Below are positions 1 through 10,086 of a stretch of 44,159 bases of DNA, piece by piece. The number at the start of each line of letters is the position of its first letter. The first letter of the stretch is position 1. Below the pieces are notes generated by a model. The model searched no databases. It saw only the letters and a list, made by a program, of their open reading frames with translations, and was not told the DNA's origin. The DNA lies in the NCBI GenBank assembly GCA_037178675.1, contig JAYMGJ010000351.1:1-44159 (forward strand). The letters are read 5' to 3'. The DNA is from Scleroderma bovista (lineage: Eukaryota > Basidiomycota > Agaricomycetes > Boletales > Sclerodermataceae). The translations under genes were made by a program, and so were the position numbers.

Positions 1-21
1 ATTTTATTAACCTCCTGGCAG

Positions 22-595
22 GTGCATTCATTGTGCCAAGCACAAGGCCAAGTGCGAGCGGGACCCTGAAAAGCCCAAGCAATGCGCGTGCATGAAGTGC
101 ACCGGGCTCAAGGAGCGGTGCGAGTGGCCGGAGGTGGGAGGTCCGGGTCCGGTAGTGGACAAAGGGAAGGGCAAGGCGAAGGAGGTCGCAACGTCGCCGC
201 GAGGAGGGGAGAAGCGGAAAAAGAAGAAGACGGTTGCGAAGGTGGTCGACAACGACAATGACATCGTCGAGGTACCGGGGCCGTCTGGGCAACGGTCCGG
301 GTTCAACCCTGGACCGTTCCTAGAGCGGCTGGACAGGCTGACCGGAGCGGTGGAAGAGATGACCGGACAGATGTGCCAGGTAGCAGATGCCACCCGCTCT
401 GTGGCCAAAGGGAATGAGTGGCTGACAGCCGGCCTCAAGACCTTTCTCGAGGAGTGCCGATTCTTCACGGCGCCCTGGGACGAAGATGAGGAGTCAGAGG
501 ATAGCAAGCTGGAGGTCGACCCGGAGGAGGTCGAACAGGAGGTCCAGGGGCTCCAAGAGGAGCAAGAGAACCCTGGCAGCACTGTGCCAGAGTAA
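22..595 (+). CDS. Antisense zinc-cluster/coiled-coil gene of element A (exon 2, 5' part off window)
   Basis: Bases 1-21 are the end of an intron (acceptor ...ctggcag at 15-21), and the exon runs from 22 to the stop at 593-595. The exon opens with two C-x2-C-x6-C halves separated by 11 residues (CIHC..., then CMKC...), the signature of a fungal Zn2Cys6 binuclear cluster. After that come a lysine-rich run, a PGPSG motif, a predicted coiled coil and a glutamate-rich tail. It is nearly identical in layout to exon 2 of the complete copy at 42365-43421, which supplies the missing first exon. It converges on pol of element A with a gap of about 150 bp. The reading frame is intact over the visible part. 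DNA binding is an inference from the cysteine pattern. Confidence 0.8.
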
Positions 596-747
596 GTGGT
601 CCAGTCCGGACTTTGTAAATAGAATGTAAATTAGTTTTACTTTTTGTTTATAAAGAAAAGTGACCTGAGTTTAGTGAGTGATATTACCAGACAAAATGAA
701 ACAGAGAAGGAGAGACAGATAAGAGAGAAACGGAGACGAGAGTATTA

Positions 748-3700
748 CTACATGGACGCGAGTGGTCCGGGTTTGTCCGGGTACCGGACATGGTAGTCTT
801 CGAGTAATTCCGTAGCGTTGCCTAGCTCAGTGGCGAGTAGCCAAGAGGTTTCTTCGTCAGTTCCCTCGTAACCGGACCAACGTACCAAGTACAGCAGTTT
901 GCACGATTTTCGTCGACGGTCAACCTTGGAGTCGAGGATCTCAGAGATCTCGAACTCCGGTTCACCACCTACCTCGACTGGTGGCGGAGGAGGCTGTATC
1001 CGGTCCGGTATAGTGTTGGGTATGGCCGGTTTGAGTTGGGAGACATGGAAGATGGGGTGAACGGCACGCATGGAATCTGGAAGGCGTAGCGTAAAAGAGA
1101 GAGAGCCTACTTGTGCTATGATAGTGTAGGGCCCAAGATTCTTTTCTGATAGCTTTTTGGATGGTTGAGTAGACCGGAAGTATTTGGCTTTCACGTATAC
1201 TTGATCGCCTACTTTGAAGTCCGGTGCCGGAGTACGTTTGGCATCAGCCGGACCTTGGTAGCGAAGTTGCGCGTTGGCCATTTCTTCTTGAAGGTATTGA
1301 TGCAGCGACTCAAGGTCGACTGTGTAGTCACGAGCCCTGGCGGAGGTCATGTCATGTTCTGGGTAGACAGAGATGTTAGGGTGATAGCCCTTGTTAGCAA
1401 AGAACAGAGAGACTCCGGTGGTAGCACTAGGTGCGTTGTTGTATGCGAACTCCGCCAATGGGAGTAGGTCCGCCCAGTTGTCCTGCTGGTAGTTGCAGTA
1501 GATCCGGAGGTACTGTTCAAGAGTCTGGTTGGAGCGCTCAGTCTGGCCATCGCCCTCCGGGTGGTAACCGGAGGTGAAGTGGAGGCGCATGTCGAGGGCC
1601 TTTCCGAGTGACCGGAAGAAGTGAGAGACAAACTCTGTACCGCGATCTGAGGTGACGTGGGTGGGAACACTGTGCTTGGAGAATACATGGAGCAGGAAGA
1701 GTTTTGCAAGCTCCGGGCTGGTGATGGTGTTGTGAGTAGGGATGAAAATGGCTTGTTTAGAAAGCCTGTCTACCACGACCAGGATGGCGGTAAAGCCAGT
1801 AGATGAAGGGAGTTGCTCTATGAAGTCCATTGAGATGGAGTTCCAAGGCTTCTCCAGTACAGGGAGCTGTTTCAGCAACCCATAGGGCCTATGGCACGGT
1901 GTCTTAGCTCTTGCGCAGGAGGTACAGGACCAGACGTAGTCTTTGACGAAGGTCCTGAGACCGGACCAAGTATATTCATGCCAGATTAGTTCTAGAGTCC
2001 GGTTTTGCCCAAAGTGACCAGCGAGTGGGTGATCGTGTCAATACCGGAGAACCCGGAGACGGAGGTCGTCCAAGTCCGGTACGTATATACAACCGTCTAG
2101 TCGAAGGAATCCAGCCTCGTCGGTGGACCAGCGAGAGTCCGGTGGATCTGTGAGGTGGATCTGGGCAATGGGATCAGAGGGTAGTGCGGACAGGATGTCG
2201 CTATGGAGTGTTTCCACATCCATGATTGCGGCTGCACGGAGAACCGGAAACTCTAGGTAAGTAGTGCGAAGAGAGTTAGAGAGTTGTTCTTGAGTGAACA
2301 CCGGCCTAAGGTTTTGGGGGTTAACCCGGGCGTAGCCACTATCCCCCTCTTTGGGGTAGACGTCCCATCGTCTAGTGAGAGTGTCAGGCTTGGCACCGAG
2401 CTTACCAGGGCGGAAGCGAATGACAAGATTAAACTGTGATAAAACTCAGACCACTGGGCTTGCCGGCGGGAGAGTACTTTTGAAGTCGAGAAGTACTCGA
2501 GATTCTTGTGGTCTGTGACGACGTCTATAGGAGAGGCGGAGCCTTCAAGGTAGTGACGCCAGTTCCGGAATGCCTCGAAGATGGCAAGGAGTTCTTTATC
2601 GTGGGTGTCATAGTTCAACTCCGGAGCAGTCAAGGTCTGGGAGTAGTATGCGACCGGACGAATCTCTCCGTCGGCGCAAGTAATAGACAAGATACCAGCG
2701 ACAGCGTAGTCGGAGGCGTCAGTTTCCACGATGATAGGGGTATCCGGAATGAAATGGGTGAGGATGGGCGCAGTGGTGAAGGCATGCTTGAGAGCGTTGA
2801 AGGAACGTCGACAGTCCTCGGAGAAGTTCCAAGGAGTGTCTTTCCAGGTGAGACAGGTAAGAGGGACCACGATGTCCGAGTAGTTGAATATAAACCGGCG
2901 ATAGAAGTTGGCAAAGCCCAAGAAGGACTGGATGTCCTTCACCTTTCGAGGTTCAGGCCAGTCGGAGATGGTTTGGATCTTGTCCGGAGACATTGTTAAA
3001 CCGTCCGGAGAGAGGCGATAGCCAAGGTACTCTACCGAGTCTGAGTGGAACTCACATTTCTCCGGTTTGGCGAAGAGGCCATGTAACCGGAGTCGGCGGA
3101 GAACTTCCCGGACATGCTGCTGGTGGGACTCCATATCCTCAGAGTAGATGAGGATGTCGTCGAGGTACACGACGATGCAGACATCCAGCATGTCAGCAAA
3201 GATCATGTTGACAAAGCGCTGGAATGCTGCAGGGGCGTTAGTGAGGCCAAAGGGCATTACTAACCACTCGTAAGACCCATAGCGTGTACAGAAGGTGGTC
3301 TTCCATTCATCACCCGGAGCAATCCGGACTAGATGGTACGCATGCCGGAGGTCGATCTTTGAATAGATCTTAGCATGGCTGGGAGAGTCTAATAGGTCAG
3401 AGATTAGGGGGAGCGGGTAGCGATCCTTTTTAGTGATTTTGTTTAGGCCTCGGAAGTCAACGCAGAGGCGGAGTGAGCCGTCCTTCTTTTTTACAAAGAG
3501 GACCAGAGCAGCATGGGAGGAGGCGGTAGGACAGATGAAACCTGTATTAAGATTCTCGTCGATGAAGGTCCGGAGAGCGGAGAGCTCAACCGGAGACAGT
3601 GAGTAGAGAGTTCCCAGAGGAGGGGAGGTACCTTCTTCAAGGTCGATCTTCAAGTCGTAGTCGCGATGTGGGGGAAGTTCAGAGGCCTTCGCCTTGCTGA

Positions 3701-4469
3701 ACACATCCGCATAATCGCGATACTCCGGAGGGACGATGTCCAAGTCCGGCGGAGTAGAGGCGGAGGAAGAACGAGCTCTTGCTGTGTCAGAAGGACGCAG
3801 CTGAAGTTGGTATTTGGTGGATCCCTCTAATTTGCACGCACGCACGAATGCGGCTGCATTTATCAGAGAGATGTGCGGAGGGGTGCAAACCGGAGTGTCG
3901 ACAGATGGCGCGAGGCTGGGGTCAGATTGGCCAGAGAGGCCGGAGACAGGGTTACCAGACTGAACCGGAGAGGGGGTCGACGGGGGCGCTAGCAAACTTG
4001 GTGCAGGGGTCCGGAAAGTTAAACTGCTCAGTACCCAGTCAATCAATGGATTGTAGCGGGTGAGCCAGTTATGTCCAAGGACAATCGAGCATTCAGAGTC
4101 TAACGGAGTGAGGTAGAAGGTCATAGGGGTGACATCACCGGATGCGAGAAATTTCACTGATAGATTGACGGCTTGAGTAATTACAAAATTTGAGGTACCG
4201 TCAAAGAGCCGGAGTACAATCGGGGGAACGGAGTAAGTGGAGAGAGAGTGTCCGAGAGCATATCAGGTATCTACAAAACAGTGCGTGGAACTGGAGTCCA
4301 CAAGCGCACGAAGTTCTGGTAAATCATAAGACAAAAGGAGAACATGAGGCATAAGGGAATTAGGATCTAAGAGAGCGGACACGTTGAGGCGGGCCTCCTT
4401 GGGTGCACTTCCAGAGTCAACGCAGCTCGCCGGTTGTGCAGAGGGCCGGGAGCTGCTTACTCTTTTTTT
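748..4469 (-). pseudogene. pro-pol of element A (broken)
   Basis: Polyprotein of protease, reverse transcriptase (YLDD box near 3160), RNase H, H2C2/DDE integrase, a GPY/F-like region and a C-terminal chromodomain (EFEISEIL... through VRWSGYEG...). It follows gag in the -1 frame. Visible lesions: the protease active site reads D-S-S instead of D-S-G, with a stop shortly after; a frameshift near 2440 at the RNase H/integrase junction; and a TGA at 2038-2040 where element C has a lysine codon. The 376-codon integrase-chromodomain section (1878-748) is intact. The chromodomain would be expected to target integration to H3K9-methylated chromatin, as known for chromoviruses. Confidence 0.92.
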
Positions 4470-5920
4470 GACTCGGAGTTGGCACCCGAGTTGGAGTCCG
4501 TCTTACTGGACTCAGCAGAGATGGCCGCAGCACGAGCCTTGGCCTTTTTGGTCTTCTTTGGACAGTTGTCCGCGAAATGACCGGTGCCTCCGCAGAACAT
4601 GCAGAGGTTATTGTCCAGGCACCTTTTGTGCTCGTCAGCAGTCAGCTTCCCGTCCTTACCAAGCTTGTTGGTTAAGTCCAGTCTGGAACCGGAGGAGGAC
4701 TGGTTGCTGGTCGTTTTAGACGAGCCAGAGGGGTTGGCGGAGCTGGAGGAGTTTCCGGTCTTGGATTTCTCCTGACCGGAGTTGGATGAGTTGCCTCTGG
4801 AGTTGGAGGACTTGGTTGTGGATGAGGTGGGCTGACTCTTCGTCGTGTGAGAGATCTCGTCTTTGTGCTCCCAATAGCGCGCGTCGATCTCTTGGCAAAG
4901 AGCCCTCAACCCATGCAGAGTCAGGGGTTTCCCAACTCGAGCAATTTCGTCCTTGAGACGATCCGGGAGACTGGAGTAAAACAGGCGGCGGAGCGTGCCA
5001 TCCCCGTAGTCCTGGACCTGCGAGGCGAGTCGGTTGAAGTCTACTATATACCGCGTAACGCAGTGAGCATCCTTCATCCGGAGATGCTCGAGCTGATGTT
5101 CAGCATCAGCGATGGGGTCGTGAGGACCAAAGGTACTCTGGAGTTCAGTGACGAAATGGACCCAACTGTCCATCCAAAGTGGGCAGTCAGCCGGATCACC
5201 GGAGTTGAGGAGGTCCGGTTCGAACCACTCCAACGTCATACCTTTGAGATAGGACTGGGCAAATGTTACCTTAGCCCTATCTAGGCGGAATGCTTTGGCG
5301 CAGTCCTGGAAGCAGAGCTCACACTGGACCAAGAAGGTCCTGAGCTTTTTTGGGTCCGTACCGTCGAAGGTGTCCGGTTCACGGACTTTGGCACAGGAGG
5401 AAGAGGCGTCATTGGTCCGGCGGGAGGAGCGGGAGAGGCGATTGACAGCGATTGCTAAATTTTGGAAAACAGCTAGACCAGGGTCTAGCTCGTCCATTGC
5501 GTTGACAAAGTTGTCATTGTCGTTGTCGTCATTGTCGTTGTTGTCATCATTGTCGCCATCTCCGGGGTCATCCGGATCAGCTCTGGGTCCGTCCTCGGGG
5601 TCAAACCACTGGTGACGGGCAGGTTCGCGACGGTCCAGAGTGGGGTTGCGACAGTAGGGGAATCAATCACCAGAAACGGATTCATGGTGACCAAAGTCCA
5701 CAGAACCACAAAGGCTCTGGGACGCAGCATCTCAACGCGGAGTCAAAGACGCTGCTGGGTTGCGAGCTGTAAAGCTCCGGAATTGGCTAACGGAAGCCGG
5801 AGGTTGCCTGCGGTTAGACAGGGCTTGTTGGGTGGCAGAGAGATGGAGGTCATCTACTGCACCTGCTTCCTCAGCAAGTGCTGCAGTGGTACAAGCGCGA
5901 GAGCGCATGGTCATAGTCAT
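4457..5920 (-). pseudogene. gag of element A
   Basis: Retroviral-type Gag capsid/nucleocapsid protein. The C-terminal part has a CCHC zinc knuckle (C-x2-C-x4-H-x4-C, CMFCGGTGHFADNC) followed by a lysine-rich tail; the N-terminal part is an alanine-rich helix and an Asp/Asn-rich linker. The start was chosen at 5920 by alignment with element C, where the homologous ATG-ACC-ATG lies at 35461. Two in-frame TGA codons (5732-5734 and 5663-5665) interrupt the N-terminal part; from 5497 onward the frame is open to the TAA at 4457-4459. A run of seven A (T7 on the plus strand, 4463-4469) just before the stop is the probable -1 frameshift site into pol. Confidence 0.88.
4463..4469 (-). other. -1 slippery heptamer A-AAA-AAA, element A
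   Basis: Seven consecutive A on the minus strand, phased as A-AAA-AAA in the gag frame, one codon before the gag stop. The protease-pol frame is the -1 frame. The same heptamer in the same phase occurs at 36889-36895 in element C. Confidence 0.65.
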
Positions 5921-5978
5921 AAGGAAACTGGACAGGATATGCATACGAGGTTTGGGACAGTGAACCCACACAAGTGTG

Positions 5979-5988
5979 AGTCTGAAAT
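5979..5988 (-). other. Self-priming primer-binding site, element A
   Basis: The leader starts two bases after the LTR end with ATTTCAGACT on the minus strand. This is the exact reverse complement of AGTCTGAAAT inside the LTR (6209-6218), the position expected for the mRNA 5' end. No tRNA-type TGG primer site is seen next to the LTR. The arrangement matches Tf1-type self-priming. Confidence 0.65.
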
Positions 5989-5990
5989 AC

Positions 5991-6602
5991 TGTCAAGTCC
6001 AGGTCTACTCCAGTAAGGGGTCCAGTCAAGTCTGGATGGAAACGGACGAAGGAGGGGGGCAGAGGCTGGACAAGGAGTTAGTCCAGCCGGAGTTGAGACC
6101 GATTGGATTCAACAACAAGGGGATCGAGCGTTGATCCCTTGCGTAGGTTCCGGTCAGGCGAAGACGGAGACGGAGACAGACAGAGTATGGGAGTAGAGAC
6201 TATGGTTGATTTCAGACTGAAGTATACAGGATGGAGTACAGGGTACTTATACTATGGAGAACTAGGGTCAAGTATTTACGGTGACAAGTAAACAGCCCAA
6301 AGGGCGGACAAGGAACAACCGGAGTTGGGACTAGGTCAGGTCTGACGAAAATAAGTAAGGTCTGGAGAAAATACTACAAGGTAGAAGATATAAATGGGAC
6401 ATGGAGAACTCATGGTACAACAGGGTGGACGGGGAAGTGTGGTAACGACTGGATTGAGGCTAATGCAAAGGGTCACACTTAGCAGAAGGATATGTGTGCA
6501 TCCAGGTCCGGAGTTATGCGCAGAGGTCCGGAGTTGAGCTGTAGTACTGCGACACGACCGGAGTAACCGGATAAGAGTCCGGAGTTGGACATGGTCTTGA
6601 CA
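5991..6602 (-). repeat. 5' LTR of element A (612 bp)
   Basis: On the minus strand it begins TGTCAAGACCATGTCC and ends ...TTGACA. It aligns over its length with the LTRs at 25542-26170, 34713-35388 and 41572-42204. It contains a TATA box (TATAAGTA, 6251-6244) and, 33 nt downstream, the AGTCTGAAAT motif (6218-6209) that is complementary to the leader just outside the LTR. The U3 part carries several CCGGAGTT motifs. Confidence 0.92.
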
Positions 6603-7132
6603 CAATCCTGCAATGGAAAGAAGGGTGGGCGGTGGGACAAGGTCGGGCAATGCTGCCCTGCAGCATTGCCAACAGGTCACGTATACCACCCAGAATGGTA
6701 AGGGGGGGAGGAGACAAGAAACGGACAAGGAAGAGATGACTTGGGGCAATATTTAACGCTGGTGGTGGGGCATTTGAGTTATCAAGCCTTAGTTGACTTA
6801 ATGAGACAAGGAACCATTCAGTTTAGTAATACTTATATAATGGGAACCACAGGTGCTCCCCCCCGTTGAGAATTCACATGTTAGTGTCTTGAGTCTTTTC
6901 TTCCCACACCTCTTGATTGCCATGTGTTTTTTTATAGAAAGGTGGTGGTCTGCACAGGGAAGGTCTAGCCTGAAAGAAGGGAGAAGGAGAGCTGTAGGGT
7001 AATCTCAGTAGTCTGGCAAGCTACTAAGGGAACTATAGTAATAGTAACTCTACTCTAGTGCGATGAAAGCTTATGTAAGTATATAAACAAACCATAACAG
7101 TCTGTTTATAATCCAACATTTTTTCCTGATGC
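6603..7132. other. Spacer without recognisable gene
   Basis: Lies between the LTR of element A and the palindromic insertion. I see no open frame with recognisable motifs, no tRNA fold and no clear repeat. A C-rich run at 6869-6873 and short A/T tracts are the only features. Confidence 0.5.
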
Positions 7133-8376
7133 TGTGTCTTACTCAGGCTCCTTCACGCCTCCACTGGGAGTGAGAGGGGCGCGAGACTTAGTGAAATTCT
7201 GAGTGGATGGACGATTATATAATTGCACGTGGACAATTCAAACCCAGCATAACCTTAATCCCCTCACACTCCCAGTGGGGGCTGCAAGAAAACATTTGTA
7301 AACAACGTCAGCCACACATCGGACTATGAAATAAAATGGGTTGCAAGACAATAAATCTGGCACAGTTATATAATAAACTACATGAGGCAGGTGCAGAGCA
7401 TTATCTAATGTCGGAGCACAAATATTCAGTAGGAAAACTTTCGAGTAGTATTGACTAGCAAATAATGCTAATGGGGTGTGCACAAAAAAAGTACAAAGTA
7501 CAAAGAGAGGACACATGTGTATATATGATTGAAATGGGGCAAATGAGAAGGCAAGATGGGGCCCAAAAAAAAGTGCACACAAGGGGACTTGAACTGGCAC
7601 CTTAGGTAAAAGGATGAGGGACATCAACCATTAAACTAAAAGTCCAACAATGTTACCATCATCAACGCAAATATGACTGAATGTAGTTGATTTGGTCATA
7701 TTTGCATTGTTGATGGTAATATTGTTGGACTTTTAGTTTAATGGTTGATGTCCCTCATCCTTTTACCTAAGGTGCCAGTTCAAGTCCCCTTGTGTGCACT
7801 TTTTTTTGGGCCCCATCTTGCCTTCTCATTTGCCCCATTTCAATCATATATACACATGTGTCCTCTCTTTGTACTTTGTACTTTTTTTGTGCACACCCCA
7901 TTAGCATTATTTGCTAGTCAATACTACTCGAAAGTTTTCCTACTGAATATTTGTGCTCCGACATTAGATAATGCTCTGCACCTGCCTCATGTGGTTTATT
8001 ATATAACTGTGCCAGATTGTCGGCACCCCCACCCATTCGGCACTTTGGTTTTTTGCTCAACTACACACAACATTGCACCACTCGGATACTCTGATAGCTT
8101 GAAGCATCGATATACGTGCAGTAGTTGTTGAGATAGTGAACGGCAGTCACGCTCGTCACCCAAGTTGTCACAACTGCCGAAGTGGAGACGTTGTTTACAT
8201 ATGGTGACAACTGTTTTCTTGCAGCTGACCCCACTGGGAGTGTGAGGGGATTAAGGTTATGCTGGGTTTGAATTGTCCACGTGCGATTATATAATCGTCC
8301 ATCCACTCAGAATTTCACTAAGTCTCGCGCCCCTCTCACTCCCAGCGGAGGCGTGAAGGAGCCTGTGTCTTACTCA
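7133..8376. mobile_element. Palindromic (foldback) insertion with 13-bp target duplication
   Basis: The two arms, about 7146-7673 and 7695-8363, are inverted copies separated by about 20 bp. Both ends read GGCTCCTTCACGCC (inverted at the right). The unit is flanked by the direct repeat TGTGTCTTACTCA at 7133-7145 and 8364-8376. The right arm holds a replaced or extra segment of about 150 bp (roughly 8021-8180) absent from the left arm. Both arms carry a possible RNA polymerase III A box (TAGTTTAATGG, 7734-7744 in the right arm) and B box (AGTTCAAGTCC, 7777-7787) near the palindrome centre. A diverged copy of the arm end is at 31497-31692. It could be a foldback DNA transposon or two head-to-head tRNA-derived SINEs. 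Confidence 0.75.
7727..7790 (+). other. tRNA-like A and B box region in palindrome arm
   Basis: A seven-base acceptor-like stretch is followed by TAGTTTAATGG, which fits the A-box consensus TRGYNNARNNG, then by AGTTCAAGTCC, close to the B-box consensus. The spacing is about 33 bp. A convincing anticodon stem does not form, so this is not a functional tRNA. The mirror copy lies in the left arm on the minus strand. Confidence 0.45.
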
Positions 8377-8995
8377 GATTTGTCTGTTGTTGCTTACACG
8401 GGATATAAATAAAGATGTTCTCTCTCTCTCTCGTCTCTGTACAGTAGTTTTCCTGGTGCTTCTTTTTGAATCCCATTGTTGTGCTCTGTCACACTTGGCT
8501 CGAAAGTTCCTTCATCTCTCGTGTAACGGCGTCTCTAGATTGGCCATCTTTGACTCGCCGTTTCATATATCCTCCCTACCTGATTTGTACTGACACTGCC
8601 AGACAAGCGCCACCTGATCACGGACGTTCTTCCATTCCTACCAGATACAGCGATCGGTCTTCTTCAGTATGTTAGGCAGTCCGCTATCTGTATGGCTTCA
8701 CAGCCAGTATTTTGGAGTAAGGATGTAATCGGCGTTCGAATATATTTGCGAGTGGGCGAATCCAAGTCGGTTCGCCGTTTTCTAACCGCTCTTCGATGCA
8801 AGGTGTGCCATCGCCACTGGGTACCGCCCCATTCACTGAGTTTATGCACTGATCAACTCGCACCATTTCACTGAGCTGCATCGTGGTTTCCTGTAGTTTC
8901 CCAGCATTGCCTCCGCACATGGGGAACAGACCATGCGTAAGACGCATGCCGACATGGACGTGCACCCTCTTTTATTGGAGGGCCCGGGGGGAGGC
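8377..8995. other. Upstream region of the lectin-like gene
   Basis: No gene recognised. A short TC repeat (ctctctctctct near 8420-8432) and scattered pyrimidine tracts are present. The right end is the core promoter of the gene starting at 9052. Confidence 0.4.
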
Positions 8996-9003
8996 TATAT
9001 AAA
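8996..9003 (+). promoter_or_regulatory. TATA box of lectin-like gene
   Basis: TATATAAA, 56 bp upstream of the ATG at 9052. This gives a plausible transcription start near 9025-9030. Confidence 0.7.
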
Positions 9004-9051
9004 CCCAGTCTGTCCATCGCGTTTGTGACCACTCCAGTTCGTCAATACACA

Positions 9052-9892
9052 ATGCCAATCTCTCGTGGAACGTACACTTTCGTCAACCGCCAGAGTGGGA
9101 CAGCGATGGAAATGAGTACGACCGACCACTCGGTCATCGGTCAGTGTTGCAGCTGTTTGCCATCGTTGCAGCCACTTTCATTTCCGTTTTTTGTTGCAGG
9201 TATGCCGCCCAAGGAGATCGAAACACAGAAGGTGGGTCACCGCTCGCATATTCCAGCGAGAGGCGTTTCTCATATATATCATCATAGTGGGATATTAGCC
9301 CGTTGGGTGCTGGGCATTCTATTAAGAATCTCAAGACGGGCAAATATCTTTCGGTGAAATCCCTGTCAAAAGAAGCCTATGTCGTTGCTAGTGATTACCC
9401 AGTTGCGTGGTTCATCAGAGAAGTACGTGTTCCGGAAGAGAACACGACGTTTTGCGAGTACGATGTGCCCCTCTGTGTTTTCCGGTGAAGCTTATCAACG
9501 ATTTTTGTACAGGATACGCTGGCCTATGACTGAAATAATGCTCGAGTTGTCCGATCACGGCAGCTCGAGTCCCAAGACCAAGGTTAGTGAGGACAATAAT
9601 ACGGTGGAAATGGTTGGTCAATTATGACTTTCTAGATCATCATTTCGGAAGGCCAGCTATCCCCCGACCGACACCGTTGCAGATACTGGAAAGCGAATCG
9701 CACTCGACAACCTTCATTTTACCAGTCGTCTTCCTCCGCAAGCAATACCAACAATTCCGTTTTCAACATTATGGGGTTTACAGGTGAGCATGGTGCGCCA
9801 CTACTTATCCCTTTTGTTCCGACGACCTGTTGTACATAGACAAGTGGAAGTCATTGCTTCCCACTGGGAGGACCACACAAACCAGCCCCTGA
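9052..9892 (+). CDS. Beta-trefoil (ricin B-type) lectin-like protein, 6 exons
   Basis: Exons 9052-9139, 9200-9231, 9288-9457, 9513-9582, 9636-9783 and 9840-9892. The five introns of 53-60 bp have GT-AG ends, and total coding length is 561 nt (186 residues, stop TGA at 9890). The start MPISRGTYTFVNRQSGTAM and the ETQKW segment formed across exons 2-3 resemble small fungal ricin-B-type beta-trefoil lectins (QxW motif). A second strand-like motif is GHSIKNLKTGKYLSVKS. No signal peptide is visible, as in cytoplasmic mushroom lectins. A mycocypin-type protease inhibitor (also beta-trefoil) is the main alternative. The model was built by hand and the last two exons are the least certain. A well-placed TATA box supports the start. 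Confidence 0.7.
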
Positions 9893-10086
9893 GCGCAGGG
9901 AAGAGTGCTCGTCCAGGTTCTGGCAAGTAAATTGGAATCCTACAGCTACAAGCAAGACATGTGTATCGTTATCGTGACTACTGTAGACGTTTATACCCTA
10001 GTTTTCCGTTGTCGAATGCAAAAACATCTCATAAATGTCATAAAAGTGAACATGAGGTAAAACAAGAGAACAACTGTTCCGTCATA

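Larger units (their letters stand above)
1..6602 (-). mobile_element. Ty3/gypsy chromovirus A (3' LTR off window)
   Basis: Reading on the minus strand, the order is 5' LTR (5991-6602), self-priming leader site, gag (5920-4457), protease, reverse transcriptase, RNase H, integrase and chromodomain (to 748). An oppositely oriented gene follows (plus strand, to 595). The 3' LTR would lie left of position 1. gag and pol both carry stops or frameshifts, so the copy is not autonomous as written. It is close to element C (34713-41571) in gene order and sequence, but the two differ at many codons, so they are not recent sister insertions. Domain identification is secure from visible motifs (zinc knuckle, YLDD, DDE integrase, chromodomain). 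Confidence 0.93.

Noticed and set aside
7238..8131. Two nearly identical hydrophobic reading frames (7238-7627 minus, 7745-8131 plus) that look like duplicated membrane proteins
   Set aside because: They are the same sequence read from the two arms of the palindrome and overlap the tRNA-like boxes. They have no recognisable family, and one frame ends in the replaced segment.
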